A stretch of DNA of 58,786 nt, from positions 1-58,786 of IMG/VR virus record IMGVR_UViG_3300043465_002540. One strand, 5' to 3'. The notes under the pieces were generated by a model. That model did not search any database and was not told where the DNA came from. It saw only the letters and a list, made by a program, of their open reading frames with translations. The DNA comes from a virus. Below, piece after piece: positions 7,926 through 16,033 of the stretch. The position numbers and the translations under genes were made by a program. Numbering within the stretch: the first letter of the stretch is position 1; each line of letters opens with the position of its first letter.

Positions 7926-8238
7926 GTGGTTTCTGAGCAAAGACATCGACACTGTTGTCAATAGCCTTCAGGACTTCCCCGTTCATCCAAAGATCAATGA
8001 CGTTGTCGAGTACTCTAGGAAGAACAATATCGGCATCCAGGTCCGCACAAAAGATGATCTGATGGTCCTGGGATTGTCTCCTTCGCTTGTTCGACCTGCC
8101 TGGCTGGCAGAGAGTATGTTTAATTTTTCGTTTGCCGGCTGCCGTATTATTGCCACGGTTTATTCCGAAGAACACCAGTCAAAGTTCCGGGCATGGGGAT
8201 TTAAAGAAAAAGGCCGAACCTTTACCTATACCGGCTGA
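7912..8238 (+). CDS. hypothetical protein, second of a tandem pair
   Basis: 108 residues from an ATG overlapping the previous gene by 14 nt. It shares the MK-[LI]-V-[QE]-W start and the HP-centred segment with its neighbour, and ends with a WGFKEKGRTF segment in the equivalent place. Function is not recognised. Confidence 0.55.
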   Translation: MKIVEWFLSKDIDTVVNSLQDFPVHPKINDVVEYSRKNNIGIQVRTKDDLMVLGLSPSLVRPAWLAESMFNFSFAGCRIIATVYSEEHQSKFRAWGFKEKGRTFTYTG

Positions 8239-8275
8239 GTCAATTAATAAGTGGGCAGTTTTAGACGAGGTTCTG

Positions 8276-8512
8276 ATGCACGACTTCTGCCAGCAAATTG
8301 CCCCATGTGATATCAAAGCTGGTCAGACCATCTTAATAAAGTGCCCAAGAATTAAAGAGATTTTCCGCGGCGACACTGACCAAATGATAGGTACAGTCTC
8401 CGCAGTGTTTGACGCTGGTGGCACGGTTGGCGTTCAAGTAGATATTTCCAATAGAAATCAATGGTGGCGCTGGATACCCTCAATTGATGGCGGCGAAGCA
8501 TTTGTCAAGTGA
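8276..8512 (+). CDS. hypothetical protein (78 aa)
   Basis: The start at 8276 follows GAGG at about 5 nt. The frame extends further upstream but would overlap the whole end of the previous gene. The sequence (AGQTILIKCPRIKEIFRG, then strands with VGVQVDI) suggests a small beta-barrel, without a recognised family. Confidence 0.5.
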   Translation: MHDFCQQIAPCDIKAGQTILIKCPRIKEIFRGDTDQMIGTVSAVFDAGGTVGVQVDISNRNQWWRWIPSIDGGEAFVK

Positions 8513-8570
8513 CTGCTCGCCCCGGCCCTAAAGCCGGTGCCGCCCGATCCTGTTGGGCACAAGGCGAACC
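8513..8570 (+). ncRNA. Structured intergenic element, copy B
   Basis: Second copy of the element seen at 706. CCGGC (8522-8526) pairs with GCCGG (8533-8537) around the same CCTAAA loop. GCCC (8542-8545) pairs with GGGC (8555-8558) around a GATCCTGTT loop. Relative to copy A, the T-to-C change at 8534 turns a G-U pair into G-C, keeping hairpin 1. It lies between a stop codon and the next gene, which has its own AAAGGA site further downstream. Confidence 0.55.
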
Positions 8571-8592
8571 CACAGCAGAAAGGATTTTGAAG

Positions 8593-8982
8593 ATGAACCA
8601 CGGAGAGAAGACAGCTAGCGAGGCAGTTTCTGGAGTCATGGCCGAATTGGCCGTAAAGGACGGCCAGCTGCGAGCAGCTTTCGTTATTCGCGACAAGCAG
8701 AACCCGTACAATGAGCCAACCACTCTTCGCGTAATGACGCTCGAAGATGTAAAGGCTTTCGTGGATGCCGTTCCAGACCAAGTTCACTATCTGGCTCTGT
8801 CAAAAGACGACAACCAGAAGCTTGTCAAGCTGAGCCTAAGCTCGCGTTCACACAAGTACAACGTCCACTGTGGTCAAACTAATCACATGGGATATCTATT
8901 CGACAAGACTCTTTTCGTTCGCCTAGAAGAAGAAATCGGCAACGAATTGATGCCGGATCTGCTCGTTTTCTTGAGCAACTGA
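8593..8982 (+). CDS. hypothetical protein (129 aa)
   Basis: The ATG at 8593 follows AAAGGA; frame-open codons further upstream run through element B and are not used. It is a soluble charged protein with no recognised motif. A strong AAGGGGG site of the following gene lies just after its stop. Confidence 0.6.
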   Translation: MNHGEKTASEAVSGVMAELAVKDGQLRAAFVIRDKQNPYNEPTTLRVMTLEDVKAFVDAVPDQVHYLALSKDDNQKLVKLSLSSRSHKYNVHCGQTNHMGYLFDKTLFVRLEEEIGNELMPDLLVFLSN

Positions 8983-8997
8983 AGTAAGGGGGTTATT

Positions 8998-9312
8998 ATG
9001 ATCAGTAGCGCTGAACAGCAATTTGTTATAAAACTGCAAGACGAAGAAGAACTAGAGCGCCGGTATTTGCTAGATGTTCTAGCTCACAAGCGCCTTGAGA
9101 ATGTCCAGAAATCCGGCGCGGTACTCGCTCCAGATCGCATTCTTGAGGCAGTAACGGTACTTGGAGAAGACTGCCGCCTGGAGTTCCGTGATGGTATGTG
9201 GAACATTGACCTTGGCGGAGCAGATACCAAGAAAAAGGTTAAGATCAGAGCTGAACGGCAGCATATTGCTCTCGCCAAAGCAATGATCATCTATGTCCGC
9301 AAATACCTTTGA
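8998..9312 (+). CDS. hypothetical protein (104 aa)
   Basis: Preceded by a strong purine-rich ribosome-binding site. The N-terminal half is a charged helix (DEEELERRYLL); the end is basic. It overlaps the HNH gene by 20 nt. No family is recognised. Confidence 0.6.
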   Translation: MISSAEQQFVIKLQDEEELERRYLLDVLAHKRLENVQKSGAVLAPDRILEAVTVLGEDCRLEFRDGMWNIDLGGADTKKKVKIRAERQHIALAKAMIIYVRKYL

Positions 9313-9781
9313 TTTCCTAGACCATTGCGGTCCGCAGCTAGTTCCTAGCTCAGCTTGGAACTCGAATCTGCGCGCAATACTGAGCGCAGCCGAATGGCGA
9401 GATCTTAGAGAGCGGGTATTTGCAAAACACGGCAAACAATGCGCTTACTGTGGATCCAGGCCGCGCTCACTAGACTGCCATGAAATCTGGTCGTACTGCA
9501 TAGAAGATGGTCAAGCAGCGGGCAGACAGAGCCTTGTTAAAATTCAACCTCTGTGTAAAGCCTGTCACATGGTGTGTCATATTGGATTCTGGTCGATGCA
9601 AGGCAAGTATGAACAAGTGCTTGCGCATATGATGCGCGTCAGAGGGATAAGTCGTGCAGCAGCTGTCGACGAAGTAGATGCAGCTTTTGCTACTTTTGAA
9701 TTACTGAGCCGCTTTGAATGGATACTCGACATAGGGGCGGTAAGCTTCTATGCAGATGAAACTCAAAAAATTCTTCCCTAG
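9293..9781 (+). CDS. HNH-type zinc endonuclease-like protein
   Basis: 162 residues. CAYCG and CKACH supply two CxxC-like zinc half-sites. LDCHEIWSY and the LCKACHMVCHIG segment give the His-containing beta-beta-alpha core of HNH nucleases. There is no intron or insertion signature around it, and it sits in frame with operon neighbours, so it looks like a resident gene rather than a free-standing homing element. The DNA target is unknown. Confidence 0.65.
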   Translation: MSANTFDFLDHCGPQLVPSSAWNSNLRAILSAAEWRDLRERVFAKHGKQCAYCGSRPRSLDCHEIWSYCIEDGQAAGRQSLVKIQPLCKACHMVCHIGFWSMQGKYEQVLAHMMRVRGISRAAAVDEVDAAFATFELLSRFEWILDIGAVSFYADETQKILP

Positions 9782-10211
9782 GCACGATCTAGATTTCCTG
9801 CTGGATTCTATTTTCGGCTGCCCCGAACCCAGACGCTTGATAGACATTGCCCGCAGCGCCAGTAGCCGCCTTGATTTTCCGCTATTTCAAGCGAGCATAG
9901 GCCAGGGCGATACCCCGTTTATTGTCGGCGACAACCCGCTTACAAGCGTGCACATGATCACATGGTTCAGGCAAAGCGCCGCCAAAGAGCGAATAGTCAC
10001 AGGATATCCTACCGCACACCCATTGTCAAGCTATTATCTGGGCTTATGGTATGCCTACGGATGGAGGCGTCCAGATAGCGAGATGCAGCGCATGCTAGAT
10101 GACTTAAGTAGTATTGGACAAATTCACACAAGAAACAGCTGGGCCTGGATAATAATAGACCCGGGCACAACCTTTGATCTAGGAGTTTTTTATGCAGTTT
10201 TCGGAGAATAA
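9750..10211 (+). CDS. hypothetical protein (153 aa)
   Basis: Overlaps the HNH gene by 32 nt; an ATG at 9756 is an alternative start. The sequence is aromatic-rich (SSYYLGLWYAYGWRR) and soluble in character. No domain is recognised. Confidence 0.55.
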   Translation: MQMKLKKFFPRHDLDFLLDSIFGCPEPRRLIDIARSASSRLDFPLFQASIGQGDTPFIVGDNPLTSVHMITWFRQSAAKERIVTGYPTAHPLSSYYLGLWYAYGWRRPDSEMQRMLDDLSSIGQIHTRNSWAWIIIDPGTTFDLGVFYAVFGE

Positions 10212-10680
10212 GCCACAGAACAACGGCTGCTATGCCGTCAAGTACGACGGAATTGTTTGGGCCTCGTTTAGGAAAGAGGCGTTGATGCAGTATTTTCACG
10301 ACGTAGAGAATATTGAGCAAGCCTCCAAGTTCTTTGAAGCACAGCCGGTTTTTGACGAGAGCAATCCTTTGGCTGATCCACTAGACCGACGGGATCTGCG
10401 CGCAGGCGAGAAACACCTAAAATATCTCGTATGCGACCGAACGGCACTAGAGTTCCAGCTAACATGCGCCGCCCGATCAGACGCACTAGGAATCGTAGCT
10501 TCTGAGATCTGCAATATTCTTGTTAATCGAGAAGAGGCGGCAGAGCTACTAGGTGTCCTGCGAGCGGATACGTTAGCAGTCGCAGCAGAAGACGACTGGT
10601 ATCAAAAGAATGGCGAGCGGTCACATGTCATGTTTGAAGAGACGTGCAAGGCCGCCGGCAAAGAACTAGGCAAGTGTTGA
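10192..10680 (+). CDS. hypothetical protein (162 aa)
   Basis: AGGAG stands about 8 nt before the ATG, within the end of the previous gene. The protein is acidic and mostly helical by eye, with a DPLDRRDLRAGEKHLKY stretch. No family is recognised. Confidence 0.55.
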   Translation: MQFSENKPQNNGCYAVKYDGIVWASFRKEALMQYFHDVENIEQASKFFEAQPVFDESNPLADPLDRRDLRAGEKHLKYLVCDRTALEFQLTCAARSDALGIVASEICNILVNREEAAELLGVLRADTLAVAAEDDWYQKNGERSHVMFEETCKAAGKELGKC

Positions 10681-11136
10681 ATGAAGATTAAGTCATTCCT
10701 GTACAATCAAGAGACAGAGGCTACGATAGATCTCGCATATAAGAGCGCGTCAGAGGTCGCCAAGAAGCTTGGTGTCAAGCTAAAGCCGGAAAAAGATTTC
10801 CGTTTCAGAATGAACTATGCTATCGCGCGCGCACGCAAGAGTCGTTGGAGCGACAAGCTAAACGAAATCAAGTCGATCCGACTTTCAGTTGGCGTTTCTT
10901 ATCATTCGCCTTGGTCTTCTGCAAGTCGCGAGACGCTAGAATACAGCATCTGCCATGAATTGACCGATGCGGCTGTAACAGACATAGGACTTTGCTCGGA
11001 GCTTATCAATTACGCCAGCTCCATCAAGATTGTTATCACGGTTGATTATTATCAAGCCTGGAGGCGTCAGGCCCGCAAAAAACAGCAGCAAACTACTGCC
11101 AACCTAAAAGGAACTCTCAGTGGATCAGGAGCGTAG
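10681..11136 (+). CDS. hypothetical protein with degenerate zincin-like motif
   Basis: 151 residues; the ATG abuts the previous stop. The segment LEYSICHELTDAAV resembles the helix of an HExxH metalloprotease such as SprT, but the second histidine is replaced by Asp (HELTD), so protease activity is unlikely as written. The tail is basic and Gln-rich. The zincin relationship is a weak inference. Confidence 0.5.
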   Translation: MKIKSFLYNQETEATIDLAYKSASEVAKKLGVKLKPEKDFRFRMNYAIARARKSRWSDKLNEIKSIRLSVGVSYHSPWSSASRETLEYSICHELTDAAVTDIGLCSELINYASSIKIVITVDYYQAWRRQARKKQQQTTANLKGTLSGSGA

Positions 11137-11533
11137 AATAGAAACAAAGATCTATCACGTTGACTGGGAGCAGCGCATCCTCTCGCATGTAGAGATCTTG
11201 TCTTCGGATGCTGCTGAAATGCCGGAACAGGGCGCGCTATTTGAGCGACTATTTGCTGCCGGCGATACAATCCTCACTACCTTCTCTACAGAGCATCCGC
11301 ACAATCGGATGCCGGATGCAATGCTAGGGCATCCGATAGGTACGCTCAAGTGGAACAAGAACTACTCAATACCGGATTTTGGCTATGATGAGTCCGGCGT
11401 CTATGGAAATCTCAGCTTCAACTCAAGGCTACAGTTCGTTTATATCTCCTGGAGCTCAATCTTGGAGATCACCGGACAAACCTCAGGGATTTCTGCAGCA
11501 TGGCAACTACCGCCAGAAAGCGAAAAAACATGA
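11120..11533 (+). CDS. SspB-like ClpXP adaptor (putative)
   Basis: 137 residues from a GTG preceded by AAAGGA. The core follows the SspB pattern: TFSTEHPHNRMPDAML aligns with the TF-T-xP-V-xP-L segment, then strands, then GNLSFNSRLQFVYISWSSIL, which matches the LSF-GG-xx-x-V-P-xx-A-I segment of SspB. SspB proteins tether ssrA-tagged substrates to ClpXP. The long acidic tail with the ClpX-binding end is not obvious here. A host-protease decoy role is possible. Confidence 0.4.
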   Translation: MDQERRIETKIYHVDWEQRILSHVEILSSDAAEMPEQGALFERLFAAGDTILTTFSTEHPHNRMPDAMLGHPIGTLKWNKNYSIPDFGYDESGVYGNLSFNSRLQFVYISWSSILEITGQTSGISAAWQLPPESEKT

Positions 11534-12240
11534 GTGATTATGCTCGAGTCATTCAGCATTGCTGGGACAAAACGCTTCGTGGAGCAGAGCCGAATGGCTC
11601 GTATTTTTTCTCGAAGGCTGACCTCGAGCAGTCTGCCGCTACACTTGGTCTAGTGATCAAAAACATAGCAGATATTCGCTATACGTTTGATTCAAGAGAG
11701 CCGCTGCCATTCTCGCACGATTACGGCATACTCCAGCTAGGCAAAGGCAAGTATGCTTTTGTGCCAGTCAAAGCTAACCTGGTTGACATGCCGCAGATTG
11801 ATGAGGCGCTTGCAGTAAAAGACTGCACCCCCGCTTTTGCAAAGAAGTATCTATCTAATGACGAGCAGGCAGCTATAACGCGCATGATGAGCAGCGGATG
11901 CTTTAACATGCTACCAGGCATATCTTGTGTACAGCGGTTGCAAGATCACTGGCGTACGACATGTAGCTTTGGACAAGTAGAGGTCGATGGTTTGGCCTCT
12001 GCAAAAGAGGGCGGGCGAGACTGCATACTGCTTATATCTGCAAAGCAATATCCTGGTAAAATAAGCAAGACGTACATCTATAATCTCGGGCGCCTCGCAA
12101 AGGAAAAGTTTCCTTCAGAAGTGGTTAAGATTGTCAATGTGTATTGCGCAGATGACTGCTATGTAGCATGGAGTTGTTGCGCCGGTGACAGCCCGGATGC
12201 AGTAGAGATAACAGATAGCACTGCATTCCATCTCTACTGA
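11530..12240 (+). CDS. putative PD-(D/E)XK nuclease-like protein
   Basis: 236 residues starting at the ATGA overlap. The C-terminal half contains GQVEVDGLA followed by ILLISAKQYPGKISKTYIYN, which reads as the E-x-D ... x-A-K core of restriction-endonuclease-like folds (acidic residues before a strand ending in a catalytic Lys). The N-terminus shows a possible wing or DNA-binding region. No methyltransferase lies nearby, so a restriction system is not indicated. The assignment rests on the motif only. Confidence 0.4.
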   Translation: MSDYARVIQHCWDKTLRGAEPNGSYFFSKADLEQSAATLGLVIKNIADIRYTFDSREPLPFSHDYGILQLGKGKYAFVPVKANLVDMPQIDEALAVKDCTPAFAKKYLSNDEQAAITRMMSSGCFNMLPGISCVQRLQDHWRTTCSFGQVEVDGLASAKEGGRDCILLISAKQYPGKISKTYIYNLGRLAKEKFPSEVVKIVNVYCADDCYVAWSCCAGDSPDAVEITDSTAFHLY

Positions 12241-12266
12241 AATAAGGTTAAGATTAAGTTGTGGTT

Positions 12267-12284
12267 GCCGCGATTCGTCGCGGC
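12267..12284 (+). other. TTCG-capped hairpin just before a start codon
   Basis: GCCGCGA (12267-12273) pairs with TCGCGGC (12278-12284) around a TTCG tetraloop, three bases before the first ATG of the FtsK-like gene. There is no T-tract, so termination is unlikely. Position suggests an effect on translation initiation or mRNA stability. Confidence 0.55.
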
Positions 12285-12286
12285 TT

Positions 12287-13309
12287 ATGGTGTTTATGGA
12301 GAACTATGTTGCGTATCTCAAAGCCAACAAAATACATGGCACAGATTTCGTTTTCTCGAGTAACAAATTCACCCGTTCGCTTTCATTCCGACCTGGCATA
12401 GGCACAAGGCTTTCGGCAGTAGAGAAAATAGTAAAAGACTTCTCGTTGTTTGCAGGCTCGGTAGGCGTTGCAACCGTATCTGCACACTACAACGACGGTA
12501 GAATTAAAATCGAATGGCTACATGAACCGCTGCAAAGCAGCACCCTGCCCGGTCGGCCAGACTTCTATAGCGTTCCACTTGGTATCACCACAAAAGGCGA
12601 GCCAAGAAATATCCATCTGCCCAAGGCGCCACACATTCTAGTGGCCGGAACAACCGGTAGTGGCAAGACCTATTGGATGCATGGTGCTATTCGCTGGGCT
12701 CTAAAGCAGGAAATGCAGGTCTATGCAATCGATCCAAAGTGGGGCGAGTTCGTTGCGTACAGCAAAGACGCACGCTTTAGGCACCTTACCGAGGACGAAG
12801 ATATCCTAGGAACAGTTAATGATCTGGTCTCCCGAATGGATCTGCGCTATCGGCGCATGGCAGAACTCAAGATGTCAGACATTGTTACGCTAAATCGGAT
12901 GTCTGGTAAGAAAATGGATCCGATACTATTGGTAGTGGACGAGCTTGCTGACCTCGTAGCAAAGCATGGAGATGCATTCCTCAAGCCGCTACAGCGCCTT
13001 GCCCAGAAAGGCCGAGCCGCTGGTATACATATTATTTGTGCGACGCAGGCGCCAACCGCCAAGCTGCTAAATGGCGAGCTAAAGGCAAACTTCCCGGTGC
13101 GCGTGGCGTTCAGAACTGCTTCGGCCGTAGCCAGCAGAGTAATTCTTGACGCATCAGGTGCTGAGAATCTAGCAGGGGCTGGTGATGGCATCTGTATCGC
13201 AGAGGGCGGCGAATGGGTTAGGTTCAAGGGTTATGCTCTTGGTAATGCGCCGCTAGAGATAAAGCCAAAGTCTATCTGGCATATGCTCAAAGAAATGGTT
13301 AACATATGA
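12287..13309 (+). CDS. FtsK/SpoIIIE-type DNA translocase
   Basis: 340 residues with the FtsK motor: HILVAGTTGSGKT (Walker A near residues 121-128), YAIDPKWGEF, Walker B LLVVDELADL and the sensor segment GIHIICATQAPTAKLL. FtsK motors pump double-stranded DNA. No transmembrane segment and no gamma domain are seen, so it is a bare motor. Possible jobs are genome resolution, partition or moving DNA in the cell. It could also start at 12296. A TTCG hairpin precedes the start. Confidence 0.85.
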   Translation: MVFMENYVAYLKANKIHGTDFVFSSNKFTRSLSFRPGIGTRLSAVEKIVKDFSLFAGSVGVATVSAHYNDGRIKIEWLHEPLQSSTLPGRPDFYSVPLGITTKGEPRNIHLPKAPHILVAGTTGSGKTYWMHGAIRWALKQEMQVYAIDPKWGEFVAYSKDARFRHLTEDEDILGTVNDLVSRMDLRYRRMAELKMSDIVTLNRMSGKKMDPILLVVDELADLVAKHGDAFLKPLQRLAQKGRAAGIHIICATQAPTAKLLNGELKANFPVRVAFRTASAVASRVILDASGAENLAGAGDGICIAEGGEWVRFKGYALGNAPLEIKPKSIWHMLKEMVNI

Positions 13310-13701
13310 ACAATCGTATCGCTTATGCGCTAATTAAAGAGATCCCGCTGCCCAGGCTGCTTGCTGCACTTGAAGGCGCTAGCGAGGCACCTCCGGCTGA
13401 GCTTGCAGAGGCAGCAGACAAAGTAAGCAAGCTCATATATGGCTCAGAAGAGAACGACCAAATGCTGCGAGACATTGCAAAGCTTCTGGTTACGACGCCA
13501 GCTCTTACGAGTAGCATAATTATGCGCTCGCCTGCCGTAGAGGGCTTGCTTGCAAGCCAAGCCGTTTCGCAGGCTATTGAGTTGCTAAAAAATGCAGGAT
13601 TTGGTGCCCTACACATAGCAGAACAAAAAGCAGAGCACCGTAGTCCGGTGCTCAGCAAGTTTCTTAAGATTTGCCAGGAAGAGCTATCTGGTCGCTCATG
13701 A
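13306..13701 (+). CDS. hypothetical protein (131 aa)
   Basis: Starts at the overlap with the FtsK-like stop codon and is probably coupled to it. It is helical, with Ala/Glu/Leu-rich segments and no recognised domain. It ends head to head with the leftward acidic gene. Confidence 0.55.
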   Translation: MNNRIAYALIKEIPLPRLLAALEGASEAPPAELAEAADKVSKLIYGSEENDQMLRDIAKLLVTTPALTSSIIMRSPAVEGLLASQAVSQAIELLKNAGFGALHIAEQKAEHRSPVLSKFLKICQEELSGRS

Positions 13702-14058
13702 CTCCGGTTCGTCTACTTCTACCGCTTCCTCTATGTGGGCATCAGACTCTTCTTCTAGATCTGCGTCATCCCCGTCACCGTCGCCTTCATCTGCGTCTAG
13801 CATTCCTTTCAGCCTATTTGCAAGCTCCTTTACAGGATCAGTCGCTGGAAGCTCTGGCATTGGTGGGGCTTTAGTTGCACCGGCAGCAGGATCAGCTGGC
13901 AATGGGACTTCTGAGATCGCATCTCCGCCAGCGGCAGGATTCTTTTGATCAGTCCCCATTTGTTGGACAAGCGAGTCTATTTTGACAGAAGGGTCAACCG
14001 CAGGAGCGGCCTCGTCTGCGGTTTTAAAAAGACTAAAATTAAACACGGAATACCTCAT
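13696..14058 (-). CDS. acidic low-complexity protein on the opposite strand
   Basis: About 120 residues. After a short hydrophobic start (MRYSVFNFSLF), a Pro/Ala-rich middle (PLPADPAAGATKAPPMPELP) leads to a very acidic tail (DADEGDGDGDDADLEEE). The rightward frames here are low-complexity Ser/Pro shadows of this coding sequence. Its start codon shares bases with that of the rightward gene at 14057 (CATG at 14056-14059). No ribosome-binding site is obvious. Such tails often bind basic proteins; its function is unknown. Confidence 0.55.
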   Translation of the reverse strand: MRYSVFNFSLFKTADEAAPAVDPSVKIDSLVQQMGTDQKNPAAGGDAISEVPLPADPAAGATKAPPMPELPATDPVKELANRLKGMLDADEGDGDGDDADLEEESDAHIEEAVEVDEPES

Positions 14059-14383
14059 GAGTGAAAACGAAGAACTATCTCTATATTCGTCTGCAAAAGA
14101 ATTGAGCAAGAAAAAGCTGCTCGATGGGATTATTTCGCAAATCTCCGATCCGGGATTCGATATCATTAACTTTGCCAGACTCCTAGAGCAGGATGACGGC
14201 GGCGACAATGGTCTAAATCCACTGCACTCTGTATTTACACAGTACAATGTGCAGCAAGCGAAAAAATTCTTAAGAGCAGTAGAACTACTTGATCAGTATT
14301 TTGCATCTATTCCAGATGATCCTTTAGATGGATCGCCTGATGGAGCAGAAGAGATCGTAGCAGAGGTGGCGGATGACGACTGA
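14057..14383 (+). CDS. hypothetical acidic protein (108 aa)
   Basis: Starts at MSENEELSLYSSAKE and ends in an acidic tail. The ATG overlaps the complementary ATG of the leftward gene, so the two genes diverge from the same four bases. The ribosome-binding site is weak (CGGAA). No domain is recognised. Confidence 0.55.
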   Translation: MSENEELSLYSSAKELSKKKLLDGIISQISDPGFDIINFARLLEQDDGGDNGLNPLHSVFTQYNVQQAKKFLRAVELLDQYFASIPDDPLDGSPDGAEEIVAEVADDD

Positions 14384-14753
14384 CGCACTACTGCCAGGCC
14401 GCCGGGTGCGGGTTTACCGCAATCTGCACAGTGGCAACTTCTCGGTTCAGTGCACCAAAAGTGGGCTAGTTGTTGCGCGAGTGTCGCGCATAGTTCTTGC
14501 TAATGCCGCATTTGTGGTCAGGCCAGCCGGCCGCGCAAAGGTTCTAGCGCAAAAGAAAAAGAATGTGCATGCCTTTGTCGTAGGAGAGGTAAGCGCAGAG
14601 GCGCTAGCAGGGACAAGGCAGGTAAAATATAACCCATATGCTGCCGGGCATTTTTGGATCAACAGCCCCGAACAAGAAATCAGCCGTGCCAACCTGGTAC
14701 TGCTAGTCGACAACAAGATCTTTATCCGAAAGGAAAGTAATGAACAGCAATAA
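14373..14753 (+). CDS. conserved phage protein with KNVHAFVVG motif
   Basis: 126 residues. The pattern [12 protein letters not shown], a central [11 protein letters not shown] and [11 protein letters not shown] is one I know from small conserved phage proteins of unknown function. It is probably a small beta-rich fold. It overlaps both neighbours slightly, in the same operon as the IF-1 gene. Confidence 0.6.
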   Translation: MTTDALLPGRRVRVYRNLHSGNFSVQCTKSGLVVARVSRIVLANAAFVVRPAGRAKVLAQKKKNVHAFVVGEVSAEALAGTRQVKYNPYAAGHFWINSPEQEISRANLVLLVDNKIFIRKESNEQQ

Positions 14754-14973
14754 TAGCGACAAGGTAAAACTCACAGGCTTGGTTACAAACGTAAACAATT
14801 CGATTATCTTTGTAGAGGTGCAGCACGGCGAAAGGCGGCTTAACATTACCGCATATCCCGGCGGCAAGCTCCGTAAGAACTCGATCATGATTACGCTAGG
14901 TGATACCGTAGATCTAGAAGTCAGTCCTTATGATCTAACCAAGGGTCGCATAGTTTATCGGCATGCTAAGTGA
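14740..14973 (+). CDS. infA: Translation initiation factor IF-1 homologue
   Basis: 77 residues matching IF-1 along its length: an S1-type OB fold with [17 protein letters not shown], the [12 protein letters not shown] segment and the diagnostic ending [18 protein letters not shown]-1 binds the 30S A site and works with IF-2 and IF-3 at initiation. Bacterial IF-1 is about 72 residues, so this is full length. AAAGGA precedes the ATG. A phage copy may bias initiation on phage mRNAs; that is inference. Confidence 0.88.
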   Translation: MNSNNSDKVKLTGLVTNVNNSIIFVEVQHGERRLNITAYPGGKLRKNSIMITLGDTVDLEVSPYDLTKGRIVYRHAK

Positions 14974-15185
14974 TAGCAGGTATAGAAGTAGATGCTGCTG
15001 TTACCAAAGCAGCAGGCATGCTGGCTGCAGACAAGATAGTCGCAATAATCGGACTGCTTTGCAATTCTAGTAAATGCGCAGTTGATACGCTTTCGGTTTA
15101 TCTTGTCGAGCTACAGGGAGCTGAGCAGCCAGATCACCTAATGATCGGACTAGTGAAATACTATATATCACAGAGCGGTGGATGA
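14970..15185 (+). CDS. hypothetical protein (71 aa, GTG start)
   Basis: The GTG overlaps the IF-1 stop, suggesting translational coupling. It is a small, helical, moderately hydrophobic protein with two cysteines. No family is recognised. Confidence 0.5.
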   Translation: MIAGIEVDAAVTKAAGMLAADKIVAIIGLLCNSSKCAVDTLSVYLVELQGAEQPDHLMIGLVKYYISQSGG

Positions 15186-16033
15186 TGATAAAAAACGAAA
15201 ACATTAAGCTTGCCGACGAAGTACATACTATATTCCAGGCCATGCGGCCAACTTTTATGTACCTTGCTCGCGGCTACCGAATTCCTAATCCAGGTAATTA
15301 CGTAGACGAGTGGCTAGCACGAGCCTTCTTTATTGCGAAGAAGTTCGACGATGGCGAGCTACAGCGCAAGGCTCTTTCTGACGATGGTCTAGCTGAAGCC
15401 GATGGAGCAGACTCCGAGATCGACTTCTTAAAGCTTTTCAAGTCCTATCTAAAGACTTCGTTCCGGAATGATCTCAATCGGGATTATGGCAAGAAGCTTA
15501 AGACTGTTGCTATCGAAGACTTAGTAGCCAAGTCTGCTGGTGGCGATACGCAGCAGGCGCCTGATCGAGCGATTGATGGCGTTACCTTGCAACCGGATAT
15601 CGGCATAGACTCCGCTACCATCCCCGACTTACTAGAGATCATTTGCTCTGATCTAGAAAAGGCAAAAAAAGATGAAGAGTTTGCCGCAGACCGGGTTAAT
15701 GTCGTATTCTATGATGCGCTGCGAGGCGCCCTAATGAATCTTGGGCAGATCTGGATGCAAGACCCGGTGGTGCCCAACTTTGTATCTACCGAGAACAAGA
15801 ATTACTTTGACGCAGATTTTAGAGAAATGCTTACGCCAAGAGTTGCCTTCTACATGGCAGAAGCTGCGCTGGCAGAAGACTCGCCGCTGGTTGCCAGCAA
15901 GGTTGCAGACATATGCCTGAGCCATGCTGGTATGGCATTGCAGCGGCGCATGTATAGGTATTTCTTTGACTACCAGGGCGGACTACAGAAACGCATCCCA
16001 CGCTTTCGCGCTGCCAAAAAGAAGGAAAAATGA
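15182..16033 (+). CDS. possible sigma-factor-like protein
   Basis: 283 residues. The N-terminal region has the helical arrangement of sigma region 2: VDEWLARAFFIAKKFDD, then FLKLFKSYLKTSFRNDLNRD, close to the F-xx-YL-xx-xx-RN-xx-D-xx-R pattern of T4 gp55 and ECF factors. A clear region 4 helix-turn-helix is not visible, and the protein is longer than gp55. It could be a late-transcription sigma or an unrelated helical protein. Confidence 0.35.
   Translation: MMIKNENIKLADEVHTIFQAMRPTFMYLARGYRIPNPGNYVDEWLARAFFIAKKFDDGELQRKALSDDGLAEADGADSEIDFLKLFKSYLKTSFRNDLNRDYGKKLKTVAIEDLVAKSAGGDTQQAPDRAIDGVTLQPDIGIDSATIPDLLEIICSDLEKAKKDEEFAADRVNVVFYDALRGALMNLGQIWMQDPVVPNFVSTENKNYFDADFREMLTPRVAFYMAEAALAEDSPLVASKVADICLSHAGMALQRRMYRYFFDYQGGLQKRIPRFRAAKKKEK

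Noticed and set aside
10960-10980. Active SprT-like metalloprotease
   Set aside because: The motif reads HELTD, so the second zinc-binding histidine of HExxH is missing.
13733-13948. Rightward Ser/Pro-rich 71-aa frame
   Set aside because: It is the complement of the acidic leftward gene and has no RBS.
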